A stretch of 8,506 nucleotides of DNA, taken from NCBI GenBank assembly GCA_937899365.1, contig CALBPH010000007.1, forward strand, positions 1-8,506, read 5' to 3'. The position numbers and the translations under genes were made by a program. This stretch comes from an uncultured Leptolyngbya sp. GTDB lineage: Bacteria > Cyanobacteriota > Cyanobacteriia > Phormidesmidales > Phormidesmidaceae. This document shows, piece after piece, positions 1 to 5,019 of this stretch (the stretch's first letter is position 1; every line of letters begins with the position of its first letter). The notes under the pieces were generated by a model that saw only the letters and a list, made by a program, of their open reading frames with translations, had not been told where the DNA came from and searched no databases.

Positions 1-79
1 GAATGCGAGTGGTCTGGGTGTCGGTGGTCTGAAGGGTGCTGATGGTCTGAATGCGAGTGGTCTGGGTGCCGGTGGTCTG
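1..79 (-). repeat. 48-nt tandem repeat coding a His-rich 16-residue unit in larC
   Basis: Positions 1-31 and 49-79 match at 30 of 31 bases (the difference is at 21 versus 69), with a period of exactly 48 nt. On the coding strand each copy begins DHRHPDHSHS and is followed by DHQHPS, so the unit is 16 residues. The window edge cuts the array, so the copy number is unknown. The degenerate neighbour at residues 251-264 (HSRSHQHPSHQPPP) suggests older, diverged units. Confidence 0.85.
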
Positions 80-869
80 GAGGAGGCTGATGACTTGGGT
101 GCTGATGGCTACGGCTATGGGCCGTGGCTAATGACTGGGGCGCTGTGCCAATCCACAGCCGCAGAATGTTGGGTATGGGTAAATCATGGCTGCCGGCCCC
201 TAGCCCTATTTGCTGTAGGGTCATGGCGGGCGGTGGACCAAACTGCTGGCTTAGGGTGGTTGCGATCGCAGCCCCCGTTGGCGTTACCAGTTCCTTCTCA
301 ATGCCGTTGCTATAAATCGGCACCTGGGCCCGTCTCAGCAGCTCTAACACCGCCGGGGCAGGTACCGGCAATCGCCCGTGGGCCGCTTTTACAGTGCCCC
401 CACCCACAGGCAGGGGGGAGCACACCACCCGATCCACCCCTAACCAGTCCAAGCCCAAACAGGTACCCACCACATCCACCAAAGCATCGGTGGCACCCAC
501 CTCATGGAAATGCACCTGATCTGCTGGAATTCCATGGACTGCAGCTTCCGCCGCCGCCAGCTCTCGAAAAATAGCCAGGCTCCAATCCGTCACCCTGGGG
601 GGCAGCTCAGCCTGCCGAATCAGCGCCTCGATTGCAGGCAGGTGACGATGGCCGCGAATGGCATTACTGACCAACTTGACCGTAACTGCGGTCGCAGCTT
701 GTTCCTGACGCCTGACTTGAGCAACCGTAAACTCATACTCATCCCTTAGCCCTAGACCTTCTAACCTAGCCAACAGATCCCCTAGTGGCATCCCTGCCGC
801 CAAGATTGCACCGAGACACATATTGCCAGCAATGCCCGTTGGACAATCGAAATAAGCGATCTTTTCCAT
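1..869 (-). CDS. larC: LarC, nickel insertase for nickel-pincer cofactor (3' end outside window)
   Basis: Reading the minus strand from the ATG at 869-867 gives 289 complete codons without a stop, so the C-terminus lies beyond the left edge. The N-terminus MEKIAYFDCPTGIAGNM is the classic LarC/DUF111 start, although Asn16 stands where many members have Asp. Other family landmarks are VHFHEVGATDALVDVVG (residues 119-135), PLPVGGGTVKAAHGRLPVPAPA in the middle, ELVTPTGAAI (193-202), and GLGAGSHDLPIPNILR before a His-rich tail. Known LarC proteins insert nickel into the dithio/thiocarboxy pyridinium mononucleotide in a CTP-dependent reaction, which makes the NPN cofactor of lactate racemase and relatives. 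Residues 251-290 are a low-complexity stretch with 14 His, plausibly a nickel-holding linker between the LarC1 and LarC2 halves. LarB and LarE are not visible here. The start has no strong Shine-Dalgarno; GGGGAG lies about 14 nt upstream. The family call is secure. Confidence 0.92.
   Translation of the reverse strand, partial: MEKIAYFDCPTGIAGNMCLGAILAAGMPLGDLLARLEGLGLRDEYEFTVAQVRRQEQAATAVTVKLVSNAIRGHRHLPAIEALIRQAELPPRVTDWSLAIFRELAAAEAAVHGIPADQVHFHEVGATDALVDVVGTCLGLDWLGVDRVVCSPLPVGGGTVKAAHGRLPVPAPAVLELLRRAQVPIYSNGIEKELVTPTGAAIATTLSQQFGPPPAMTLQQIGLGAGSHDLPIPNILRLWIGTAPQSLATAHSRSHQHPSHQPPPDHRHPDHSHSDHQHPSDHRHPDHSH
262..269. repeat. HIP1 octamer GCGATCGC
   Basis: This is a perfect palindromic HIP1 octamer inside larC. 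HIP1 is strongly over-represented in many cyanobacterial genomes, so it supports the taxonomic reading. Confidence 0.8.
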
Positions 870-1014
870 AGCTTTATAGAATCTCCCCTGAGCGCAGATT
901 TTCCCTACATATACTTCACGCTGGCCTCCCGTAAAACCACCGGACAGGCTCAACCATTCACGTAGCTATTAAATAGTGAAATACGTCAGGGAACTATTAG
1001 ATTAGTTGACAGCT

Positions 1015-1032
1015 CATCAATACTTGTTGATG
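1015..1032. promoter_or_regulatory. Inverted repeat CATCAA-N6-TTGATG, possible operator
   Basis: This perfect 6-bp inverted repeat with a 6-nt spacer begins 3 nt after a TTGACA hexamer (1006-1011). A second pair of arms, GACA (1008-1011) and TGTC (1033-1036), flanks it, but the left side has three extra bases. It could be a repressor or activator site over a -35 region. No binding protein can be named. Confidence 0.35.
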
Positions 1033-1056
1033 TGTCGAGGATTATCAATTCTCACA

Positions 1057-1115
1057 CAACTGTCACAGGGTCAAAAATAGACTTACAGGATAGACTATCT
1101 ACTCAACTGTCACAG
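1057..1115. repeat. Direct repeat CAACTGTCACAG x2, each containing CTGT-N-ACAG
   Basis: The 12-mer occurs at 1057-1068 and 1104-1115, with a period of 47 bp. Each copy contains the odd-centred palindrome CTGTCACAG, so each could bind a dimer. Between them lie two TAGACT hexamers (1078 and 1091). Confidence 0.5.
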
Positions 1116-1395
1116 TCAAGGACATTGCCTTTTATTGGCTGTCATCCTGTTCGAACGGTCTGCCAAACGCTTAAACAGTAAATATTCTAGAGTTATTGAT
1201 GCCCTATTTATTCGAGCGGCACTCGGTCTAAAAATAGACTTCTTGCCCATTTGATTTGGATACTGACACACTGCTATTTAGATTCGGAATTGAGTCCTTC
1301 TACAGTGAAACTGTCCACTAGGGGACAGCCTTACAGCTCCAACAGTCAAATGAACAGCTCCTCGAATAGAAGGGGCGTGCATCACTAAGGGAATT

Positions 1396-2712
1396 ATGAA
1401 AGCTCAATCTACCGCTACATCCGTATTAAACCTAACTACTCGTAAATCATCTAATAACGTCGTTCTTCATCCCACGGCTGGTTCTTCCATTCAGCCTCCC
1501 AAGAACGACCCTGAGTCTACAAATCAAAGCGAACTGTGTCCTGTTGATCAGGCCCTAGTGAGTTTTCTGGTGAGTTTGATTCAGGAGCAGGTCAAAGGCA
1601 GTACTCGTACTGTCAATGCCGTGGCCAATCGTTTGGCCATTGAAGTGGCACGTATTTGCCGCAAAAGTGACCGCATTCAGGCCTCTGGCGAGGTCAATGC
1701 CTGGCAGCATTCCCTAGCGGAAAACCGGATTCAGAAGTATCTGGAGTACTATCGTCTGGGCTCTCGCCAAGGCAGGGTGGAACTTCAGAGTCGGCTGAGT
1801 GCAATCGCCTATCGCTATATCGCCCCCGCGAAGACCCAGCTAGGCTTCCAGGGACGTTGCAATCTGCTAGAGGACTTTCTCCAAGGCTTCTACATCGAAG
1901 TGCTCAAGGCCTTCCGTCGGGAAAACCATCTTGAGGCTGACTACACCCCCAGAACTCGGTTGGAGTTGGCTGAATATATGGCATTCAGCGAGCAATATGC
2001 CAAGCGACGGATCTCTCTTCCCGGTTGCTATAACCAGCAGCTGTTGGTACTGAGGGCCCAAAGCTTTGCAAAGCGCCTACCGGCAGAAACCTGTGTGGAT
2101 ATCGAGATGGCTGTTGATTCACCCAAAAGTGATGATGCCGACTCTCGGTCTTCGGCGCTGCAGCAAATTCGTGAGCAGATGGTGGCCGATGTCACCGACC
2201 CGGCAGAAGCGGTTCTGCGCGATCGCATTATCCGGGAGCTAGTGGAATACCTCGAAGACCAGGATCAGCCTGCCTGCATCGACTATCTAGCCCTGCGTCT
2301 TCAAGATATGGCCGCTTCTGAAATTGATGAAGTGCTCGGCCTGACCCCCCGTCAGCGGGACTATCTACAACAGCGCTTTAAGTACCACGTGGAAAAATTT
2401 GCCCAGTCCCACAATTGGGAATTGGTTCACCAGTGGTTAGGCGCTGACCTAGACAAAAATCTAGGCCTGTCTCCTAAAGAGTGGACGGTGTTTATCGGTG
2501 AATTAAGTGCCGATCAGCAGCACTTGCTTTCCCTAAAACAGCAGCAAATGCAAGATCCACAGAACGCCACCCCATCAGATGCTGAAATTGCTCAGCAGCT
2601 AGGGTGGACTCCCAAGCGAGTACAGCGCCGCTGGAGTCAAATCGTATCCAGTGCGTGGAAGCTTCGTAACACCAACCGTGTTGCTAAGCCTGTCGTTAAG
2701 ACGGAGAAGTAA
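1396..2712 (+). CDS. HetZ-family (HetZ-related) regulatory protein
   Basis: This 438-residue protein resembles the HetZ family of cyanobacterial regulators. In heterocyst formers, HetZ acts with HetR, HetP and PatU3 in early differentiation. Residues 1-50 are a Ser/Thr/Asn-rich, probably disordered tail. The conserved core starts near 51 and includes NRLAIEVARICRKSDRIQAS (78-97), RVELQSRLSAIAYRYI (127-142) and TPRTRLELAEYMAFSEQYAKRR (184-205). Two helix-turn-helix-like segments follow. The first is at about 297-331 (LALRLQDMAASEIDEVLGLT, then PRQRDYLQQRFKYH). The second is at about 395-416 (DAEIAQQLGWTPKRVQRRW); both recall sigma-factor region 4-type DNA-binding helices. From memory it is closer to proteins labelled 'HetZ-related' than to HetZ itself, so no symbol is assigned. 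AAGGGA stands 3 nt before the ATG. It is preceded by a long leader and followed by hairpins and a terminator, so it is probably monocistronic. Confidence 0.8.
   Translation: MKAQSTATSVLNLTTRKSSNNVVLHPTAGSSIQPPKNDPESTNQSELCPVDQALVSFLVSLIQEQVKGSTRTVNAVANRLAIEVARICRKSDRIQASGEVNAWQHSLAENRIQKYLEYYRLGSRQGRVELQSRLSAIAYRYIAPAKTQLGFQGRCNLLEDFLQGFYIEVLKAFRRENHLEADYTPRTRLELAEYMAFSEQYAKRRISLPGCYNQQLLVLRAQSFAKRLPAETCVDIEMAVDSPKSDDADSRSSALQQIREQMVADVTDPAEAVLRDRIIRELVEYLEDQDQPACIDYLALRLQDMAASEIDEVLGLTPRQRDYLQQRFKYHVEKFAQSHNWELVHQWLGADLDKNLGLSPKEWTVFIGELSADQQHLLSLKQQQMQDPQNATPSDAEIAQQLGWTPKRVQRRWSQIVSSAWKLRNTNRVAKPVVKTEK
2219..2226. repeat. HIP1 octamer GCGATCGC
   Basis: This is a perfect HIP1 octamer inside the HetZ-family gene. 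Confidence 0.8.
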
Positions 2713-2760
2713 CCATAGTTGGTGCACATAGCTCACCTATGGTGTGAGCCATGTGCACCA
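2712..2760 (+). other. Large hairpin after the HetZ-family stop, with loop complementary to the stop region
   Basis: A 10-bp outer stem (2720-2729 with 2751-2760) and a 6-bp inner stem (2731-2736 with 2744-2749) are separated by one A/C mismatch and close a 7-nt loop CTATGGT (2737-2743). The whole loop is complementary to ACCATAG at 2712-2718, which begins on the last base of the TAA stop. The two pairings would form a pseudoknot or compete. No T-tract follows, so this hairpin alone is not a standard terminator. It could protect the mRNA 3' end, assist termination, or be part of a small RNA. Confidence 0.7.
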
Positions 2761-2788
2761 CAATCTGCTGAACACCTTTAGCAGATTG
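2761..2788 (+). other. Second 3' hairpin, 9-bp stem
   Basis: CAATCTGCT (2761-2769) pairs perfectly with AGCAGATTG (2780-2788) across a 10-nt loop. The stem starts on the base directly after the preceding hairpin, so the two could stack. No T-tract follows. Confidence 0.65.
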
Positions 2789-2824
2789 CCACAGCTCCTA
2801 AGAAATTTCCTTGAGTGCACGTCC

Positions 2825-2854
2825 AAAGCCTTCGCGTATGCGAAGGCTTTTTTT
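2825..2854 (+). terminator. Intrinsic terminator of the HetZ-family transcript
   Basis: AAAGCCTTCGC (2825-2835) and GCGAAGGCTTT (2840-2850) form a perfect 11-bp stem with a GTAT tetraloop. A run of seven T (2848-2854) ends the structure. It lies 112 nt after the HetZ-family stop and follows two other hairpins. Confidence 0.9.
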
Positions 2855-2963
2855 AAGGCAAGGTGCAGGGTCGAGAAGGTGGAGAGTCAGCCTGTATCTA
2901 GATGTTGGCATGACTTATCCATCCGCAGTACGTCCATAGACAGCTATGGACGCGAAAGAAACT
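2855..2963 (+). other. Inter-terminator segment with a 9-bp hairpin
   Basis: No gene is recognised. The one clear structure is CGTCCATAG (2931-2939) pairing with CTATGGACG (2944-2952) around an ACAG tetraloop, 12 nt before the next terminator stem. A GTG-started 73-codon reading frame crosses the preceding terminator and is not credible. A short RNA ending at the 2965-3006 terminator is possible but has no recognised promoter. Confidence 0.4.
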
Positions 2964-3006
2964 AAAAAATAAGGAGGTACAGAAAACGCTATACCTCCTT
3001 ATTTTT
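2964..3006. terminator. Bidirectional terminator between convergent genes
   Basis: A perfect 15-bp stem (2965-2979 with 2992-3006) closes a 12-nt loop. Read on the minus strand it ends in six T (complement of 2964-2969), and on the plus strand in five T (3002-3006). It lies 38 nt past the response-regulator stop and is its probable terminator, and it also backs up the plus-strand terminator at 2825-2854. The AAGGAGG within the stem is incidental, not a ribosome binding site. Confidence 0.88.
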
Positions 3007-3044
3007 GGTGATTCAGATGACTAACAGTGCGGCCTAATCAACGC

Positions 3045-3767
3045 CTAGGCTTCTACCGCCTCAGCACCGGTAGAAGGAGGCTCAAACTTATACCCCACAC
3101 CCCGCACTGTCTGAATTAGCGTGGGCTGATTGGTATCAATCTCAATTTTTTTACGAATCTGGCCAATGTGTACGTCAACGACACGCTGATCGCCCACGTA
3201 TTCATAATCCCAAACTTTTTGAATCAGCTCGGTGCGTCGCCACACTCGTCCCGGATGGCTAGCCAAGAAGTGCAGCAGATCAAACTCTAGGGCCGTTAAC
3301 GGCACAAGCTCACTTTCAAGGGTCACTTCGCGACGGATCGGATCGATGGCCAGGGAATTAAACGTCAGGCACTGCTGTTCAGCTGCTGTAACGGGACGCT
3401 GACGCTTGAGAATCGCCCCTACCCGGACCTCAAGCTCACCTAAGCTAAATGGCTTAGTAATATAATCATCAGCCCCTTGGTTAAAGCCATGAATCTTATC
3501 CGACTCATCGGTGCGGCTGGTAAGCATCAACACAAAAACACCTGTGCGGGACTGCATTTCCTTACACAGGTCATAGCCGTTGGCATCGGGCAGGTTAACA
3601 TCCAAAATAACTAAGTCTGGATTGAACTGCTCAAACACAGCCAGGGCATGTTTGCCGTCCTCAGCCGATTCCATTTCGTAGGTCTGTTTCGCTAAGAATC
3701 GATGGATAAGATTGCGAATTGCTGGATCGTCGTCTACAACTAAAATTTTGGCAGAGGCCGTGGTCAT
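3045..3767 (-). CDS. OmpR/PhoB-family response regulator transcription factor
   Basis: This 240-residue two-component regulator has a receiver domain at residues 7-120. It carries the acidic pair Asp12/Asp13, phospho-acceptor Asp56 (LVILDVNLP), switch Thr83 (MLTSR) and Lys105 (DDYITKPF). A winged-helix DNA-binding domain follows at about 133-230, with PLTALEFDLLHFLASHPGRV, the recognition segment VVDVHIGQIRKKIE and the wing IQTVRGVGYKFE. The length is usual for the subfamily, and all phosphorylation residues are intact. The sequence differs from what I remember of RpaA, RpaB and NblR, so no symbol is given. No histidine kinase gene is adjacent, so it looks like an orphan regulator. The ATG at 3767 has AAGGA 2 nt upstream. 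The bidirectional terminator at 2964-3006 lies downstream, and palindromes at 3847-3890 upstream may be operators. The family is secure; the target genes are unknown. Confidence 0.93.
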   Translation of the reverse strand: MTTASAKILVVDDDPAIRNLIHRFLAKQTYEMESAEDGKHALAVFEQFNPDLVILDVNLPDANGYDLCKEMQSRTGVFVLMLTSRTDESDKIHGFNQGADDYITKPFSLGELEVRVGAILKRQRPVTAAEQQCLTFNSLAIDPIRREVTLESELVPLTALEFDLLHFLASHPGRVWRRTELIQKVWDYEYVGDQRVVDVHIGQIRKKIEIDTNQPTLIQTVRGVGYKFEPPSTGAEAVEA

Positions 3768-3797
3768 AATCCTTACACCAAAAAAAATACGAGTCTA

Positions 3798-3813
3798 GGT
3801 AAAAAGGTAAAAA
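3798..3813. repeat. Tandem octamer GGTAAAAA x2 upstream of the response regulator
   Basis: Two exact copies of GGTAAAAA sit head to tail (3798-3805 and 3806-3813), 31-46 nt upstream of the response-regulator start. OmpR-type proteins commonly bind direct repeats, but the 8-bp spacing and A-rich composition make chance or a promoter role equally possible. Confidence 0.35.
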
Positions 3814-3846
3814 TAAATCTGGCGCAGCTGATCCCCGAAAAGATTT

Positions 3847-3890
3847 AGTCTAGATAGACTGATAAATGGCACCTATTCTAGATCGATCTA
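3847..3890. promoter_or_regulatory. Two palindromes upstream of the response regulator, candidate operators
   Basis: AGTCTAGATAGACT (3847-3860) has two perfect 6-bp arms, and TAGATCGATCTA (3879-3890) is a perfect 12-bp palindrome. Their centres are 31 bp apart, about three helical turns, so both would face the same side of the DNA. They lie 80-123 bp upstream of the response-regulator start on its own strand. Autoregulation is an attractive but untested explanation. Confidence 0.4.
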
Positions 3891-4200
3891 TTCTTAACAG
3901 ATCAGCGACGGCATAAATCCTACGGACGTTAGACTGCCCGTGAAGGTACATCTAAAGTCCTATTTCACAAGTTTTCAATAACTTCAGAGAAGTTTTACAG
4001 GGCTTCCACACCTTATCAAAGAATTCTGCTAAAAACAGCGGGTCGATTGGCATTCTTGGGATGTCATATACAGGTTTACTGAAAATAAGCCGACGAGCGG
4101 AAAATGGGCGATGTAATGTCGCCACAGCCCCGGATACACGGCCTAGATTAGAGGCTGTCTAGATTAGATGCAGAGATGCCGTAATTATAAGGATGGAGGT
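3891..4200. other. Spacer without a recognised gene
   Basis: This is the middle of the 631-bp divergent region between the response regulator and the CPP1-like gene. A small hairpin GGCGA/TCGCC (4107-4123, 7-nt loop) and a direct repeat CTAGATTAGA (4143-4152 and 4159-4168) are visible. One further TAGACT hexamer lies at 3930-3935. No tRNA or known riboswitch pattern was recognised. Confidence 0.5.
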
Positions 4201-4278
4201 ATGGGAAACGGCGAAACTTCTAAAAAGTTATCTGACATTTCTGTTACCCTAGTCCTATTTTTTTGCCTGGGTGGTTAA
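4201..4278 (+). CDS. Possible 25-residue membrane peptide, unrecognised
   Basis: The ATG at 4201 follows AAGGA (4189-4193) with a 7-nt gap, and a closer GGAGG. It opens MGNGETSKKLSDISVTLVLF and continues FCLGG to the TAA at 4276-4278: a charged head and a hydrophobic tail. A run of seven T (4258-4264) lies at codons 20-22. The -1 frame from that run stays open to 4361 and encodes a hydrophobic, Trp-rich stretch (LNWYLLWAVVFF), which would give about 53 residues if the frames were joined. The family is not recognised. It may be a real small gene, a frameshifted one, or a chance frame in the promoter region of the CPP1-like gene. Confidence 0.25.
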   Translation: MGNGETSKKLSDISVTLVLFFCLGG

Positions 4279-4293
4279 ACTGGTATCTATTAT
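4263..4293 (+). promoter_or_regulatory. Weak promoter candidate for the CPP1-like gene
   Basis: TTGCCT (4263-4268) and TATTAT (4288-4293) have a 19-nt spacer, with the -10 about 105 nt before the ATG at 4399. The -10 is good and the spacing is long. This candidate overlaps the possible small ORF, so at most one of the two readings may be right. Confidence 0.25.
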
Positions 4294-4398
4294 GGGCAGT
4301 GGTGTTTTTTGATGGGCGGCACACTTATGGGCCGCAGATGCATGTTATGGCATCATTTTAAAACGTCGTAATGGCCACCGTACATACCAGGTGTCGAC

Positions 4399-4614
4399 AT
4401 GAATGAGAGCAACTACAAAACGTTGGGATTAGATGAATCCTCTTCATTTGAAGAGGTACAAGTCGCTCGTAAACGCCTTCTAGAAGAGTGTGGCAGCGAC
4501 CCCCAGCAAAAGGAAGCTATTGAAGCTGCCTACGACGCCATTTTGATGGAACGGCTGCGGATGCGACAGGAGGGCAAGATAAAAGTGCCCGATCGTATTC
4601 GATTTGCTGAATAA
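4399..4614 (+). CDS. CPP1-like protein, N-terminal J-like domain, cut by an in-frame stop
   Basis: The 71 residues match the N-terminal half of CPP1-like (DUF3353-type) proteins. In plants CPP1 is a J-like chaperone that stabilises protochlorophyllide oxidoreductase in plastid membranes. The pattern NYKTLGLDESSSFEEVQVAR, then IEAAYDAILMERLRMRQEGK and IKVPDRIRFAE, is the family's J-like helical domain, and it lacks the HPD motif of true J-domains. The frame stops at TAA 4612-4614, just where the family normally continues into a Pro/Ser-rich linker and membrane helices. That continuation is present downstream in the same frame (4615-5019). CAGG lies about 8 nt before the ATG, a weak ribosome binding site. 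The product may be a truncated soluble fragment, the first half of a readthrough protein, or the result of a base-call error. Confidence 0.8.
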   Translation: MNESNYKTLGLDESSSFEEVQVARKRLLEECGSDPQQKEAIEAAYDAILMERLRMRQEGKIKVPDRIRFAE

Positions 4615-5019
4615 TCGGCAGAATCTTCGACCTCTGCACCCAAGCTTTCTTTGCCTGCCCCCCAGCCGCCAAGTTGGCTGCAGGATTGGTTAGATACCCC
4701 CAGTCGAGACGATATTCTATGGCCTTCGGTGGTATTTTTGGCGTTGGCGGCCCTGGCTTGGTTTGCCGTCAATAGCGCTTCAACCGCCCTGGGCTTCTCT
4801 GTTGCGGCGACCATTTTCTTTATTAACCGTAAGGAGCGCAAGTTCTGGCGTTCGTTTGCGTTTGCTGCCGGTGGTTTGTTGCTAGGGGTTTTGTTAGGCG
4901 TTTTGGCTATCACCCTAGTGGGTGAGCAAAGCTTGGGCTTAACACCAGAGCGAATAAACGCTGTCGTAGCGATTATCACCATGACGCTGCTGTGGTTTGT
5001 CAGTAGTTTTCTGCGCTAG
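4615..5019 (+). pseudogene. CPP1-like protein, C-terminal membrane domain, in frame after the stop
   Basis: Codons continue without a shift from the TAA at 4612-4614 to the TAG at 5017-5019. A Ser/Pro linker (SAESSTSAPKLSLPAPQPPS) comes first, then the family segment WLQDWLDTPSRDDILWPSVV. About four hydrophobic helices follow: FLALAALAWFAV, ALGFSVAATIFFI before the hallmark NRKERKFWRS, AAGGLLLGVLLGVLAITLV, and a final one ending LLWFVSSFLR. Joined to 4399-4614 it would be about 206 residues, the expected size for the family. The nearest in-frame start is TTG 4651, with no ribosome binding site, so independent translation is doubtful. The open frame and the well-kept family motifs argue for a very recent nonsense change, readthrough, or a sequencing error. 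If the TAA is real and not read through, this half is untranslated. It ends convergently with the next gene at a shared CTAG. Confidence 0.72.

Larger units (their letters stand above)
870..1395. promoter_or_regulatory. 526-bp divergent spacer between larC and the HetZ-family gene
   Basis: No convincing protein gene is seen here. The spacer must hold the larC promoter (minus) and the HetZ-family promoter (plus). It is rich in short repeats. A TTGACA lies at 1006-1011 but has no well-spaced -10. An inverted repeat is at 1015-1032, 12-bp direct repeats CAACTGTCACAG are at 1057 and 1104, and 12-bp direct repeats AAAAATAGACTT are at 1073 and 1230. A GTTCGAAC palindrome is at 1149-1156, and a 6-bp hairpin CTGTCC/GGACAG is at 1311-1328. 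The AAGGGA at 1387-1392 is the likely ribosome binding site for the ATG at 1396. The length and repeat density suggest a long, regulated leader, which is inference. Confidence 0.6.

Noticed and set aside
1..79. CRISPR-like array
   Set aside because: The 48-nt tandem repeat has no variable spacers and is in frame within larC, coding a His-rich segment.
95..749. Plus-strand ORFs at 95-574, 124-315 and 504-749
   Set aside because: They lie opposite larC, whose minus-strand frame is open throughout and carries clear family motifs. Their translations are Pro/Cys-rich and unlike any family.
1251..1280. TTGATT-N18-TATTTA as a promoter for the HetZ-family gene
   Set aside because: The -10 matches consensus at only three positions, no better than chance in this AT-rich spacer.
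1867..2228. Minus-strand ORFs at 1867-2061 and 2028-2228
   Set aside because: They are shadows of the HetZ-family gene, whose frame is well supported.
2744..2965. 73-codon ORF after the HetZ-family gene
   Set aside because: It starts with GTG inside a hairpin stem, crosses a strong terminator and has no ribosome binding site.
4368..4383. GTA-N10-TAC resembling an NtcA site
   Set aside because: The spacing is 10 instead of the usual 8, and it lies 16 bp before the start codon, where it could not act as a normal activator site.
4530..4982. 150-codon minus-strand ORF
   Set aside because: It lies opposite the CPP1-like gene, and its composition (Lys/Ala/Asn-rich, no motif) looks like antisense shadow. 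The plus-strand frame holds family motifs on both sides of the TAA.
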